64,000 bases of DNA from a bacterium (lineage in GTDB: Bacteria > Oederibacteriota > JAAXVQ01 > JAUVAV01). Shown here one piece after another: positions 43,901 to 52,725 of this stretch. Within the stretch, counting starts at the first letter, position 1. Each line of letters opens with the position of its first letter. The notes beneath the pieces were generated by a model, which was not told the origin of the DNA, did no database searches, and was given only the letters and a program-made list of their open reading frames with translations. A program made the position numbers and the translations under genes. The DNA lies in NCBI GenBank assembly GCA_021108215.1, contig JAIORK010000002.1:21316-85315 (forward strand). The letters run 5' to 3'.

Positions 43901-46900
43901 ATATTGCAGGATTTCCTACGGTTGCAGGATTGGCTGTGGGCAGTCCGACTGCGACCGAACTGGCTGACTGTCCAATGTTGTAGAACGGACTGATGCCGGC
44001 CGGCTGGACTGAGGTGGTCACAGTCAAGGTGTACACGGCGCTGACAGTGGTTGGGTTGCGTATTTCGGAAGCCGGGATGTAGATCGTGATGCTGGATTGA
44101 CTGGCATTGATATTCTGGGCCGGTGTGATGACGATTGTGCGGGTGGCTGCCGTGCCTGTCGCAGAAGCAACACCCGTACCTTCGACCGTGATGCCGGCGA
44201 TTACGCCTTCTGTCACCAACGTGTCATTGGGGAACACAACTGTGATGGTGCTGGTGCCGCCCACCAATCCGCCGTCTGCACTGGTATCGAAGTCAATGGT
44301 ATAAGCTGACTGGTTGCCAATGGTGGTCGGGTTGGGTGTAACGGAAGTGACATTCACATTAGTGGAAGAAAAACCAATGTCGTAATTGTTGCTGTCTCCG
44401 GCCGGTTGGGGTGTGGTGCCGACTGTCAGAGTATAAGGATTATCAGTAATCGGGTTCCGGATATTATTGACTTGGGGAATAAAAATCGTGACATTGGGGG
44501 TGCCGGCGGAAATGGTTTGATTGGGCACAATGGTGACGGTCCGGGCGGCGGCGTTTCCAACCGCTGAATCAGCGCCCGTGCCTTCCACAGTGACACCTGC
44601 AAAAGCAGCGGTCGGGACCGTGGTGCCTGCCGGGAAGGTCACTACGATTTCACTGGCACCGCCGACCAACTGGCCTTGTGTGCCGGTATTGAAATCAATG
44701 GTATAGGCGGCAAGGTTGCCGATGGTGTTGGGACTGGGTGTGACGGTTCCCACGCTGAGGGAAGTGCCGGATTGCACCATGGTATAGGTTCCGCTGGTAC
44801 CAGCAGGTTGTGGCGAGGTCGCAACGGTCAATGTATATCCACCCAGGGTACTCGGGTTGCGCACATCGGAAGCGGACAGTGACACCGTGATGCCTGAATA
44901 ACTGGCTGCAAAGTCCTGGCTGGGAATGATGGTAATGGTGCGGGTGGCCCGGTTACCGGTCGCAGATGTAACACCAACGCCCTCGACCTGGACAATACCG
45001 CCCAAAGCACCGTTGGTTACGTCAGTGTCAATAGGGAAGATGATGATAATTTCACTTAATCCGCCGTCTAAGGCACCGTCTGCGCTGGTGTCAAACTCAA
45101 TCAAGTAAGCTGCATCTTGACCAACCACGGTTGGATTAGGGGTCGCGGTCACGCCGGAAATCGCGGTTGCCGACTGCCCGATGGTGTATTGTGGGCTCGT
45201 ACCGGTCGGTTGGACAAAAGTCTCCACATCCACAGTATAATTGCCTCCGGTGTGCGGGTTTTGTACATCCGCACTGGGAATGGACAACGTGATACCTGTG
45301 GTGCCGCCGGAAAAACTATTGGAAGGTATAATGACAATGGTTCTGGCAACTGAATCTCCTGTCGCGGAGGTACACAAAACACCTTCGACATTGACATTGT
45401 CCAAAACACCATCGGTCACGAGGGTATCATTTTGGAAAGTTACTGTAATGGTGCTGGTGCCGCCGGTGAGGGCGCCGTCTGAAGAAATATCAAAGTCAAT
45501 GGTATATTGGGCAGCCTGGTCAATCACATTGGTTGAAAGCGAAATACTGGTCACAGCGATAGGTATTGAAGAAGCGCCGATGGCAAAGGTGGGGCTGGTA
45601 CCGGCGGGTTGGACTGAGGTGTTAACATCTCCGGTATAATCGCCGGAAGAGTTGGGATTGCGTACCACTGTGCTGGGCATATAGACCGTAACATTGTTCG
45701 TACCTGCGGCAATATCATTGGGAACAGTTACAGTGATGGTGCGGCCGCCGCCATTACCATTGGCAGTCGCAGCCACGCTGTTGACTGTGACACCGGTTAA
45801 TACTCCGTTGAGAACATTAAAATCGTTATTAAAATCAATGGTAATGGTGCTGGTGCCGCCGACCAGCCCGCCGTCTGAGGAAAGATCAAAGATAACGGTA
45901 TACGCGGCCTGATTGCCTACGGTATTGGGAACAGGGGTAATGCTGTCAACGCTTACATTGGTTGATGAAAGCCCGATACTGTAGCTGCCGCTGGTGCCGG
46001 CAGAGGTCTGGCAACTTGTGGCGGCAGTCAGAGTCCTTGAACCGGTTGTAAGCGGGTTACGGATATCGGCGGATGTATTGAAGCGGACAATATAAGCAGT
46101 ACTCGCATTAAGATTAATCGGGGTGGTAAAGGTTGCGACCTGACCTGCTCCGCTGGCAACTGTGACCGCTGTTCCGGGCATACTGGTACCGATCCGGATA
46201 TCACCGGCAACATAGGCGGCCGGGACATTGGTGCCTGCCGGGAAAGTGATTGAGACGGTGCTGGTGCCTGCGACCAGCGCGCCGTCTGAACTGGTGGTGA
46301 TATTGAATTGGTATTCGCCGTAATTGCCGATGGTGTTCGGCGAGACCGTAACCGCACCCACGGTCAAGGCATTCGATGATGTCGTGATTGAATAACTGCC
46401 ACTGGTACCGGCCGTGGTCTGCGTACTGGTGGCCACTGTTAGTGTTCTGGCTCCGGTGGTGAGTGGGTTACGGATGTCTGCATTGGTGGTAAAACGAATA
46501 ATATAAGAAGTACTGGCATTCAATGTGATGGGTGTCGTGAAGGTCACAGCTTGTCCGGCACCACTGGCTGCGGTAACAGCCGATCCGGGCATGGAAGTTC
46601 CGATCCTAAGGTCGCCGGCAGCAAACGCGGCAGGAACATTGGTGCCTGCCGGAAAGGTCACAGTGACGGTTCCTGCTCCACCCACCACAGTGCCGTCCGC
46701 CGCAGTGGTGATGGTGATATCATACTCTCCGTCATTTCCGATGGTGCTGGGTGAAACCGTGACCGCGCCGACGGTAAGTTGGATGGTAGATGCGGAAATC
46801 GTATAATTCTGGCTGTTGCCTGCAATGGTCTGGACACTGGTGGAGGCGCTTAATTGGTAGGTCGAACCGATAGCTGCAGGATTACGAATATTTGCCGCTG

Positions 46901-49271
46901 ATGTAAAGATGATGGTGTAAGCTGTGCTGGCATTGAGGGCGATCGGTGTGGTGAAGGTCACGGTTTGTCCGGCACCGCTGGCAACTGTGACAGAGGTGCC
47001 GCCGATGGTGATGTCACCGCCGGAATAGGTGGTCGGCACAATGGTGCCTGCCGGGAAGGTGACGGAAACAGTACCGGAACCGCTGACCAAAGCGCCGTCT
47101 ACGGCGGTGGTAATTGGAAAAGAATATTGTGCGATATTACTGACAGTGTTGGGTGTGACAGTAACCGCGCCTACGGTGAGTGGGTTTGAAGAAGCGGCAA
47201 TGGTATAATTTGGGCTGTTGCCGGCTGTGGTTTGGACCGTCGTGGAGGCGCTCAATTGGTAGGTCGAACCGGCAGTGCCCGGATTTTGAATACTGGCTGC
47301 TGTTGTAAAAATAATGGTATAGGCAGTACTGGCGCTTAGTGCAATGGGAGATGTGATGGTAACTGTTTGGCCGGATCCGCCGGCAGTTGAAACTGAGTTG
47401 CCGCCTACCGTGATATCGCCGGACGAATACGTGGTCGGGACGGTTGTCCCGGCAGGGAATGTGACTACAATATTATCTCCTGACAAGATGGCGCCGTCTG
47501 AATGGGTGGTGATGTCAAAACTGTATTGTCCGATATTGGTAATCGTATTCGGTGTTACGGCGACAGTGCCGACTGACAATGGCGTCGATGATACGGCAAT
47601 CGTGTAAGGGGGGCTGTTGCCGGCGGTTGTCTGGACCGTGGTTGAGGCACTGATCTGATAAGTACCCAAAGCGGTAGAAGGATTGCGAATATCCGCCGCA
47701 GTTGTAAACACAATGGTGTAAGCCGTGCCGGCGCTTAAAGCGATCGGGGAAGTAATGGTCACAACTTGGCCTGATCCGCCGGCAGTGGCGACATTGTTGC
47801 CGCCGACTGTGATATCGGCTACGGCATAAGCTGCCGGAACAACCGTGCCTGCCGGGAAGGTGACCACAATACTATCGCCTGATAAAATGGCACCGTCGGC
47901 GGCAGTGGTGATGTCAAAACTGTATTGGCCGATATTGGAAATCGTGTTGGGGGTCACAGTAACCGCACCGACGGACAAAGTGTTGGAAGATACGGCAATC
48001 GTGTAAGGGAGGCTGGTGCCGGCTGTGGTCTGGACGGTGGTGGAAGCGGTAAGTGTGTATCCTGCACCTGTGGTAGTGGGATTGCGGATATTTGCATTGG
48101 TCGTAAAAATAATCGTATAGGCAGTACTGGCATTGAGCGCGATCGGAGTCGTGATAGTGACAACCTGACCTGCGCCGCTGGCAGTAGCAACATTGGTGCC
48201 GCCAACAGTAATATCGGTCCCGGCAAAGGTGGCAGGTACATTGGTCGTTCCGGGGAAGGTGACCATGATCTGGCCGGAACCTGAAATCAGGGCACCGTCT
48301 GCCGCAGTGGTGATGTCAAAACTATATTGGCCGTCATTGCCGATGGTATTGGGATTTACAGTAACCGCACCGACGGACAAAGCGTTGGAAGATACGGCAA
48401 TAGTGTAAGGGGGGCTGGTGCCGGCTGTGGTCTGGGCTGTGGTGGAAGCGGTAAGTGTGTATCCTGCACCTGTGGTAGTGGGATTGCGAATATTTGCATT
48501 GGTCGTAAAAATAATCGTATAGGCAGTACTGGCATTGAGCGCGATCGGAGTCGTGATAGTGACAACCTGACCTGCGCCGCTGGCAGTAGCAACATTGGTG
48601 CCGCCAACAGTAATATCGGTCCCGGCAAAGGTGGCAGGTACATTGGTCGTTCCGGGGAAGGTGACCATGATCTGGCCGGAACCTGAAATCAGGGCACCGT
48701 CTGCCGCAGTTGTGATGGCAAAGCTGTATTGGCCGTCATTGCCAATGGTGTTGGGGGTCACAGTAACCGCACCGACGGAAAGCGCGGTGGTAGAAGCGGT
48801 GATGGAGTAGGTGCCGGAAGCAATATCCGTACTTTCGATGTTTGTGTGGACATTAAGCGCGTAAGCTGATCCCGGTGTACTGGGATTGATCACACCGGCT
48901 GCGCTTGCAATAATAACTGTAACCCCGGCGGAGTTGCCCACATCCACTGGTGTGGTAATGGTCAAGGTCTGACCGGACCCGGAGGCAGCGGTCGTGATGT
49001 TACTTCCATTCACAGTAATGTTGGCACCGGTGGAGACAGAGGCCGGAACAGTTGTATTGGTTGGAAAGGTGATCACAATGGTATCATTGGATGCGGCGGT
49101 AAGTGCGCCGCTGCCTCCGGTTGTGAAGGTCACTGTGTATTGTGAAGCGGTATTGACAGTCGTTGTGCCGAGAACGGCACCCACAGCAGATACATCGGCA
49201 AATGCCGATACGGTACTCATAAGTACCAATAAACAAACTGAACCGATAAGATATTTCATTTTTTTCAACAT
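40902..49271 (-). CDS. Giant secreted repeat protein with FlgD-Ig-like C-terminal sorting domain
   Basis: 2789 residues. The SD AAGGAGT lies about ten bases before the ATG at 49271; a second ATG is four codons in. A signal peptide ends at SAFA. About 20 tandem units of 110-137 residues follow, each with a start such as VGAVTVTPNTIGNDGQYSF, a middle ITVGGTNVATASGAGQ and an end like RNPTTTGAGYTLTASTT; the composition (Thr, Ser, Val, Gly, Ala; almost no Cys) suggests Ig-like beta-sandwiches. The last 85 residues (SFPNPMKYHDSHNKAFTF ... LRIYTLDGRLVKTV ... GIYIYVIKG) are a FlgD-Ig/type IX-like sorting domain. It is probably a cell-surface fibre or adhesin. Adjacent N-terminal units are nearly identical in DNA. 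Confidence 0.92.
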   Translation of the reverse strand: MLKKMKYLIGSVCLLVLMSTVSAFADVSAVGAVLGTTTVNTASQYTVTFTTGGSGALTAASNDTIVITFPTNTTVPASVSTGANITVNGSNITTAASGSGQTLTITTPVDVGNSAGVTVIIASAAGVINPSTPGSAYALNVHTNIESTDIASGTYSITASTTALSVGAVTVTPNTIGNDGQYSFAITTAADGALISGSGQIMVTFPGTTNVPATFAGTDITVGGTNVATASGAGQVVTITTPIALNASTAYTIIFTTNANIRNPTTTGAGYTLTASTTAQTTAGTSPPYTIAVSSNALSVGAVTVNPNTIGNDGQYSFDITTAADGALISGSGQIMVTFPGTTNVPATFAGTDITVGGTNVATASGAGQVVTITTPIALNASTAYTIIFTTNANIRNPTTTGAGYTLTASTTVQTTAGTSLPYTIAVSSNTLSVGAVTVTPNTISNIGQYSFDITTAADGAILSGDSIVVTFPAGTVVPAAYAVADITVGGNNVATAGGSGQVVTITSPIALSAGTAYTIVFTTAADIRNPSTALGTYQISASTTVQTTAGNSPPYTIAVSSTPLSVGTVAVTPNTITNIGQYSFDITTHSDGAILSGDNIVVTFPAGTTVPTTYSSGDITVGGNSVSTAGGSGQTVTITSPIALSASTAYTIIFTTAASIQNPGTAGSTYQLSASTTVQTTAGNSPNYTIAASSNPLTVGAVTVTPNTVSNIAQYSFPITTAVDGALVSGSGTVSVTFPAGTIVPTTYSGGDITIGGTSVTVASGAGQTVTFTTPIALNASTAYTIIFTSAANIRNPAAIGSTYQLSASTSVQTIAGNSQNYTISASTIQLTVGAVTVSPSTIGNDGEYDITITTAADGTVVGGAGTVTVTFPAGTNVPAAFAAGDLRIGTSMPGSAVTAASGAGQAVTFTTPITLNASTSYIIRFTTNADIRNPLTTGARTLTVATSTQTTAGTSGSYSITTSSNALTVGAVTVSPNTIGNYGEYQFNITTSSDGALVAGTSTVSITFPAGTNVPAAYVAGDIRIGTSMPGTAVTVASGAGQVATFTTPINLNASTAYIVRFNTSADIRNPLTTGSRTLTAATSCQTSAGTSGSYSIGLSSTNVSVDSITPVPNTVGNQAAYTVIFDLSSDGGLVGGTSTITIDFNNDFNVLNGVLTGVTVNSVAATANGNGGGRTITVTVPNDIAAGTNNVTVYMPSTVVRNPNSSGDYTGDVNTSVQPAGTSPTFAIGASSIPIAVTSISLSTNVIDQAAQYTIDFDISSDGALTGGTSTITVTFQNDTLVTDGVLDNVNVEGVLCTSATGDSVARTIVIIPSNSFSGGTTGITLSIPSADVQNPHTGGNYTVDVETFVQPTGTSPQYTIGQSATAISGVTATPNPTVVGQDAAYLIEFDTSADGALDGGLSEIIIIFPIDTDVTNGALGGIVQVEGVGVTSATGNRATRTITIIPSQDFAASYSGITVSLSASDVRNPSTLGGYTLTVATSPQPAGTSGTYTMVQSGTSLSVGTVTPSPNTIGNLAAYTIDFNTGTQGQLVGGASEIVVTFPAGTTVPTAAFAGVTVEGTGADSAVGNAAARTVTIVPNQTISAGTPNVTIFIPQVNNIRNPITDNPYTLTVGTTPQPAGDSNNYDIGFSSTNVNVTSVTPNPTTIGNQSAYTIDFDTSADGGLVGGTSTITVVFPNDTLVTEGVIAGITVEGTGVASATGTAATRTIVITPAQNINASQSSITIYIPASEIRNPTTVSAVYTLTVTTSVQPAGISPFYNIGQSASSVAVGLPTANPATVGNPAIYTIPFTTSSDGALLSGTSTITIVFPVDTAVFNGGIAGITVNGNVVAGTGVFATRTISLTTPISIAGNTGVTVVIPAIGVTNPTTLGNYSLTVATSVQPAGISSLYGIGLSSNNVNVTSVAPTPSTVGNAAAYSVQFTTSLDGAISTGGNIFITLPVDTFVPTGAMAGILINGIADASTIGNTGSRLLTITTAAPISGSTTVTVAIPLAAGLVNPTTTGSYTLTVATTAQPSGISPAYTIDQSGTAVSVTSVTPSPTTVGSDAGYTVNFTTGSSGPLYAGSSHIIITLPANTVVPIGAIGGITVNGIAPTTATGSMSPAQIDLLISANINASTPVSVIIPSPEIQNPTSAGTYILTVETSAQPAGNSPGYSITISGTTVNVTAVSLSDNVVNTLASYTVNITPAVVLRGTLSSIFMVFPPNATVPDGAIANVSVGGSPATSAVGNSASRTISIIPSTDISASTDTPIVIANPVIMNPSYPLTTNTMSVSTTAQPMGTRDFTINPSWTTHITALTVSPNPTTAGTAAEYTINFTVGALGRLGPGSIIYVEFPTGTVLPGSAAAGTITVNGVGTTGTTYSDGMNLNVCVPTTVPINGTVALIYSISADVRNPSERSRIDDVHTDAEPTPATSNYYDISVSTTLGTPVVTPNPSSIFSIAEYTVVFDLGAQGSLNAGTTEIGIIFPNQVTLPTSFTPSDITVNGTPVLVAVRSGQIMRIISPIQMLAGASSKTITIIFSTDFGITNPAALGSYTLQAYTTIEPTFITSDPFDITASTATQITTPQVDLSPASINSYGRYIITFNVGPYGALVRDQGSFEMVFPVDFVLPVSIAATSIVVNNQQLNDPPTINGQTLTILSPVNVPLSGSVEIQIFSSARIQNRPTEGTVTFQLATSSEPNLVESNTVFIRRVTWDDVTSFPNPMKYHDSHNKAFTFLFVPDQEATLRIYTLDGRLVKTVTKNDTTDQMIWYLMNEKEKLVASGIYIYVIKGTSGEKKGKIAFLK
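47954..48760 (-). repeat. Two nearly identical 402-bp coding repeats in the giant gene
   Basis: Sequence around 47970-48345 recurs at 48372-48747 with only a few differences, an offset of 402 bp or 134 codons. This is one repeat unit of the surface protein, and points to recent duplication or gene conversion. The C-terminal units have diverged much more. Confidence 0.9.
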
Positions 49272-49676
49272 AGGGCAATGACTCCTTTGGATAAAAATAT
49301 GAAAAAAATTGACGAATTTTTAACAGAACTATTTAATAGTATACTATTTTTTTTGCAAAAATGCGCAGGCTAACTTAAAAAAAACACTATTTTTTTTGCT
49401 TTTTCTAAAAGCTTTCTGTTTTTTTAGAAAAGAGCACAATTTTCGAAAATAAGAATTTTCTATAAAAATGTTATTTTTAAAAGATTTTCAATAAATAGTC
49501 GTCTTGTAAAAAAAACCTCACTTCTTTGGACCGGATAACCCTGGTTTGAGGTTTCCGCAATTCACAATTATTTTACATTTTATATATAAAAATTTATCGT
49601 GCCAGCGCGAACACAATGGGCTGTGTAGCGTCCCGGAAATGAGTATTCTTTAGGTCGGGGTGTCACGTGTGGATTT
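49272..49676. other. AT-rich intergenic region
   Basis: About 400 bases upstream of the giant gene hold several A/T runs and a weak inverted pair (TTTTTCTAAAAGC/TTTTTTTAGAAAA near 49399-49432). No gene is seen. The promoter of the giant gene should lie here but no confident -35/-10 pair was found. Confidence 0.5.
49507..49554 (-). terminator. Intrinsic terminator of the leftward ATP-grasp operon
   Basis: On the minus strand AAACCTCA (49554-49547) pairs with TGAGGTTT (49520-49513), with a long partly structured loop, followed by a run of T residues to 49508. It lies about 120 bases beyond the stop at 49677. Confidence 0.6.
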
Positions 49677-50696
49677 TTATGCTTGTTTGGAAAGCTGATA
49701 TCCCATCATGAGAATCCGCTGGATTAACTGGTTATAGGGGATTTTAGCCCGCAAGGCCGATTGGGCCAATTCATCGGAACGGTCCAGCGCGGGATTGGGG
49801 TTGACCTCAATGACATAGATCATATTTTCCGGTGTGATCCGCAGATCGAGACGGCCATAACCGCTTAAATTGAGTGCCCGGAAGGCGGCGCGGCTGATAT
49901 GGGTTATTTTTTTCTCAAGACCGTTGGGAAAAGGATTGGCAAACGTATTTTGGATGCCCCATTTTTTTCTGAAAGGTTCGTCCCATTTGGCTTTGAAGGT
50001 GGCGAATTTGGGGCGCTCTTCAGGAAATTGGGTAAATACCAATTCACGCAATGGCAGCACCCGGAGACGTTCATTGCCAATGACACTGGCATAAATTTCA
50101 CGACCTTCAATATATTCCTCCACTAAAGCATCGCTGTGCAAATTTTCATGTAAAAAACGGACACGCTCAATGCAGGCTTCCTGTGAGTCCGCAAACGAAC
50201 TCTGCGCGATTCCATCCGACCCTTCCTGACCGAGCGGTTTGACAAAGACAGGGAACTTGAGATGCTTGGTCGACCGGTTGGTCTTGCCCAGGGGGAAGAC
50301 CACAGCTTTGGGTACCTTGATTCTGTGCGGGGTTAAAATACGCTTGGTGAATTGTTTGTTACGGCAGACCGTCAGGCTGTCCGGTCTGCATCCGGTATAA
50401 GGGACGCCAAGCAGGGCCAACAGTCCGGTGATATGACTTTCATGCACCCGGTCATTGGCAAAGGACTCGAGCAGGTTAAAAACAATATCCGGTTGATAGC
50501 GCCGGACCTCGGTGATGAGCGGGCGGATGCGGTCGTGGATGCCCAGGAGTTTTACATCATGTCCGAGTTTTTTGAGGGCATTGATGATATCCTGTTCGTT
50601 TTTCCAATCCTCAGGCCTGAAATGATCTGCCCAGTCAGAGCTGGTAGGGCGTACAGGCATATCAAAAATTACCAAAACCTTAAAGTGTTGTTTCAT
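49677..50696 (-). CDS. ATP-grasp ligase (D-Ala-D-Ala ligase-like)
   Basis: 339 residues. The N-terminal domain has the Ddl-like IVFNLLESFANDRVHESHIT and LGVPYTGCRPDSLTVCRNK. The ATP-grasp core follows with FPVFVKPLGQEGSDGIAQ, LVEEYIEGREIYASVIG, and the metal-binding GRLDLRITPENMIYVIEVNPNP. It joins a carboxylate to an amine at the expense of ATP. Differences from true Ddl (for example in the C-terminal omega-loop) make D-alanine an unsafe guess. Its ATG overlaps the stop of the upstream zinc-peptidase gene, so ligase and peptidase are coupled. Confidence 0.85.
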   Translation of the reverse strand: MKQHFKVLVIFDMPVRPTSSDWADHFRPEDWKNEQDIINALKKLGHDVKLLGIHDRIRPLITEVRRYQPDIVFNLLESFANDRVHESHITGLLALLGVPYTGCRPDSLTVCRNKQFTKRILTPHRIKVPKAVVFPLGKTNRSTKHLKFPVFVKPLGQEGSDGIAQSSFADSQEACIERVRFLHENLHSDALVEEYIEGREIYASVIGNERLRVLPLRELVFTQFPEERPKFATFKAKWDEPFRKKWGIQNTFANPFPNGLEKKITHISRAAFRALNLSGYGRLDLRITPENMIYVIEVNPNPALDRSDELAQSALRAKIPYNQLIQRILMMGYQLSKQA

Positions 50697-51727
50697 AGAT
50701 GTCCTTTAAAGCGGCCGGTGAATAAATAATTGGATACCAAGGCAGTCAAATAGGAAGCGATTTCCAGACGGGCCTTTTCTTCATTTTTTGGGACAAAGAG
50801 TTTGAGCGCGTCACAGCGGTTGGCGAGTTTTTTTATCAATCGGTTGACCGTGAATTTGCGTTCGCGGGTCCAGAAGGGGATGACTTTTAGAAAATCAGCC
50901 CGGTGGCGTCTTAAGAAACGGGCGCCGGAAATACCGCGGGGGTCTTCGGCCTGCACAGGGAGAAAGATATGCCGCAAATCTGAATCGAAAAACGCCGGGT
51001 CGTCTTCGGCATAACATTTTTTTCGCTGTTCATAATGGGTTTTTAATTTTTTTTTCAATGTCCGGATGTGAAAGGGTTTCTCGGTTTTTATTTTTGGGGA
51101 GGGTTTCCCTTTTAAATCGCGCATGAGGGTATCCACATAAATCAATTTTTTATACGCCGGCCAGCCTGAATAGAGTTTTTTCCAGTCCTGATTGGGTGCA
51201 AGCCAGACCGCAAAGGTCTCGGCGAAATCTTCCTCCGGATGGCTCTGGGCGTACCAGTTTTCCAGATGGCGCACATAACGGCGGCTGTAGGGTTGGTAGT
51301 GATAAAAATCACTGTATTCTTCGCTGGGCGAACCGAAAACCGTCCGCCATGTCCGGCGCCGGGGAAGAGAGAAAGCATGACAGAAGGCGTGCCCGGTTTC
51401 GTGGCGCAATAGCTTCATACACTCTTCCTCGGATTCTCCCTCCACCTCAAGCATCATTTTTCGCTCCAGTTGTTTGAGGCGGGGATGTGCCAGATAGAAG
51501 GGGATGGCAATCGCCGGACTTTTATCCGGCGAGAACCATTCGTCACCCAAATAAATGGGAGGTAGAAAAGAAAGTTCTTTGGATTTGAGTTCGTTGAAAA
51601 GCCGGGCAATGCACATTTCGAGGGAGGTACCCTCGATGGTTAGTTTGAGGTCGCAAAATTTTAAATTGAGGAGGTCTTCATCCGGATAATTTGCCCAGCG
51701 CGGATTGTCTGACGGATTTGCATGCAT
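50693..51727 (-). CDS. Putative zinc metallopeptidase (HETGH) paired with ATP-grasp gene
   Basis: 344 residues from ATG 51727; a TTG at 51730 has better SD spacing to AGGAGG. The active-site helix is KLLRHETGHAFCHAF (HExxH), with a downstream third-ligand candidate in HPEEDFAETFAVWL, which fits a gluzincin-like arrangement. No signal peptide, so it is cytoplasmic. The last 100 residues are rich in Lys/Arg. The 4-base overlap with the ATP-grasp gene suggests joint action on one peptide-like substrate. The family name is not certain; substrate unknown. Confidence 0.75.
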   Translation of the reverse strand: MHANPSDNPRWANYPDEDLLNLKFCDLKLTIEGTSLEMCIARLFNELKSKELSFLPPIYLGDEWFSPDKSPAIAIPFYLAHPRLKQLERKMMLEVEGESEEECMKLLRHETGHAFCHAFSLPRRRTWRTVFGSPSEEYSDFYHYQPYSRRYVRHLENWYAQSHPEEDFAETFAVWLAPNQDWKKLYSGWPAYKKLIYVDTLMRDLKGKPSPKIKTEKPFHIRTLKKKLKTHYEQRKKCYAEDDPAFFDSDLRHIFLPVQAEDPRGISGARFLRRHRADFLKVIPFWTRERKFTVNRLIKKLANRCDALKLFVPKNEEKARLEIASYLTALVSNYLFTGRFKGHL

Positions 51728-51941
51728 CAAAGGGTCATGCCTCCTGGTAAAGGTGGTACAGGTATTTTTTCTAAAATACCTGAAAATGAAGCGGATTACC
51801 AGTGTTTTCGACACGGCAGGGGCACGGCATCCGTCTTTGTTTCTGCGGAGTTTCGCAGAGACAAGCACTGTGGCCTTACAAAAATTTTTATTTTGTTATG
51901 GCGCGGGGACTGCTATGCTATCCCCATCGGGAGGAGGTTAA

Positions 51942-52586
51942 ATGACAGACAAGAGCAGAATAAAAAAAATTATTTCAATTTTGCAAACAGAGTATGCGGA
52001 TGTTCAGGTGGCGCTGTATTATAAAACACCGTTCCAGTTATTAGCGGCCACGATATTATCCGCTCAATGCACGGATGAGGTGGTGAATCGGGTCACCCCA
52101 GGTTTGTTCAAACAGTATCCGGATGCCGTCCGGTTGGCCCGAGCCGGGCAATCTGATGTGGAACGGTTGGTCCGTCAAACCGGTTTCTTTCGGAACAAAG
52201 CCAAGAATCTCATTGGTATGGCGCAGGCAATTCAAACCCGGTTTGAAGGCAAGGTTCCGCAGACCATGGCGGAATTGGTCACCCTGCCCGGTGTGGCACG
52301 CAAGACAGCCAATGTTGTTCTGGGTGCGGCATTTCATCGTTTGGAAGGGATTGTGGTGGATACGCATGTTCAGCGTTTGTCTTTTCGGCTTGGACTGACG
52401 CAGGAAAAAAATCCGGTAAAAATAGAGCAGGCATTGATGACCATAATCCCGCATGACCTGTGGCATCGTTTTTCATTGTGGCTTATTTTCCACGGCCGGC
52501 GTGTTTGTGATGCGCGCAAACCGAAATGCGCGGACTGTGCCTGCCAAAAACTATGTCCTTCGGCGGGAATATATTTATCGGGCTAA
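51942..52586 (+). CDS. nth: Endonuclease III
   Basis: 214 residues, GGGAGGAGG seven bases before the ATG. The helix-hairpin-helix LVTLPGVARKTANVVLGAAF holds the catalytic Lys region, and VDTHVQRLSFRLGL the catalytic Asp. The 4Fe-4S cluster cysteines are Cys189-x6-Cys196-x2-Cys199-x5-Cys205. It removes oxidised pyrimidines and cuts abasic sites. The length and all motifs are standard. Confidence 0.97.
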   Translation: MTDKSRIKKIISILQTEYADVQVALYYKTPFQLLAATILSAQCTDEVVNRVTPGLFKQYPDAVRLARAGQSDVERLVRQTGFFRNKAKNLIGMAQAIQTRFEGKVPQTMAELVTLPGVARKTANVVLGAAFHRLEGIVVDTHVQRLSFRLGLTQEKNPVKIEQALMTIIPHDLWHRFSLWLIFHGRRVCDARKPKCADCACQKLCPSAGIYLSG

Positions 52587-52725
52587 GCGCTTGAGTAATT
52601 AATGCGAGTTGTCATTGTGAACTTGCCTCAAATGGGGGGGCGAAATCAACGGGCTAAATTATTGACTGGGGAATTGGCATTTGAACTACGTCCCGGTTCG
52701 TGGGGTTGTTTTATTTTGGTTTTTA

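Noticed and set aside
48327..48686. Long plus-strand open frames across 41-49 kb, rich in Gly/Ser/Arg
   Set aside because: They are frame shadows of the giant minus-strand gene; they repeat with its 402-bp period, lack SD sequences and have no recognisable domains.
40902..49271. Repeat region as a CRISPR or tandem non-coding satellite
   Set aside because: The period is about 330-410 bp, the frame is open throughout and the protein repeats are conserved; there are no short repeat-spacer units.
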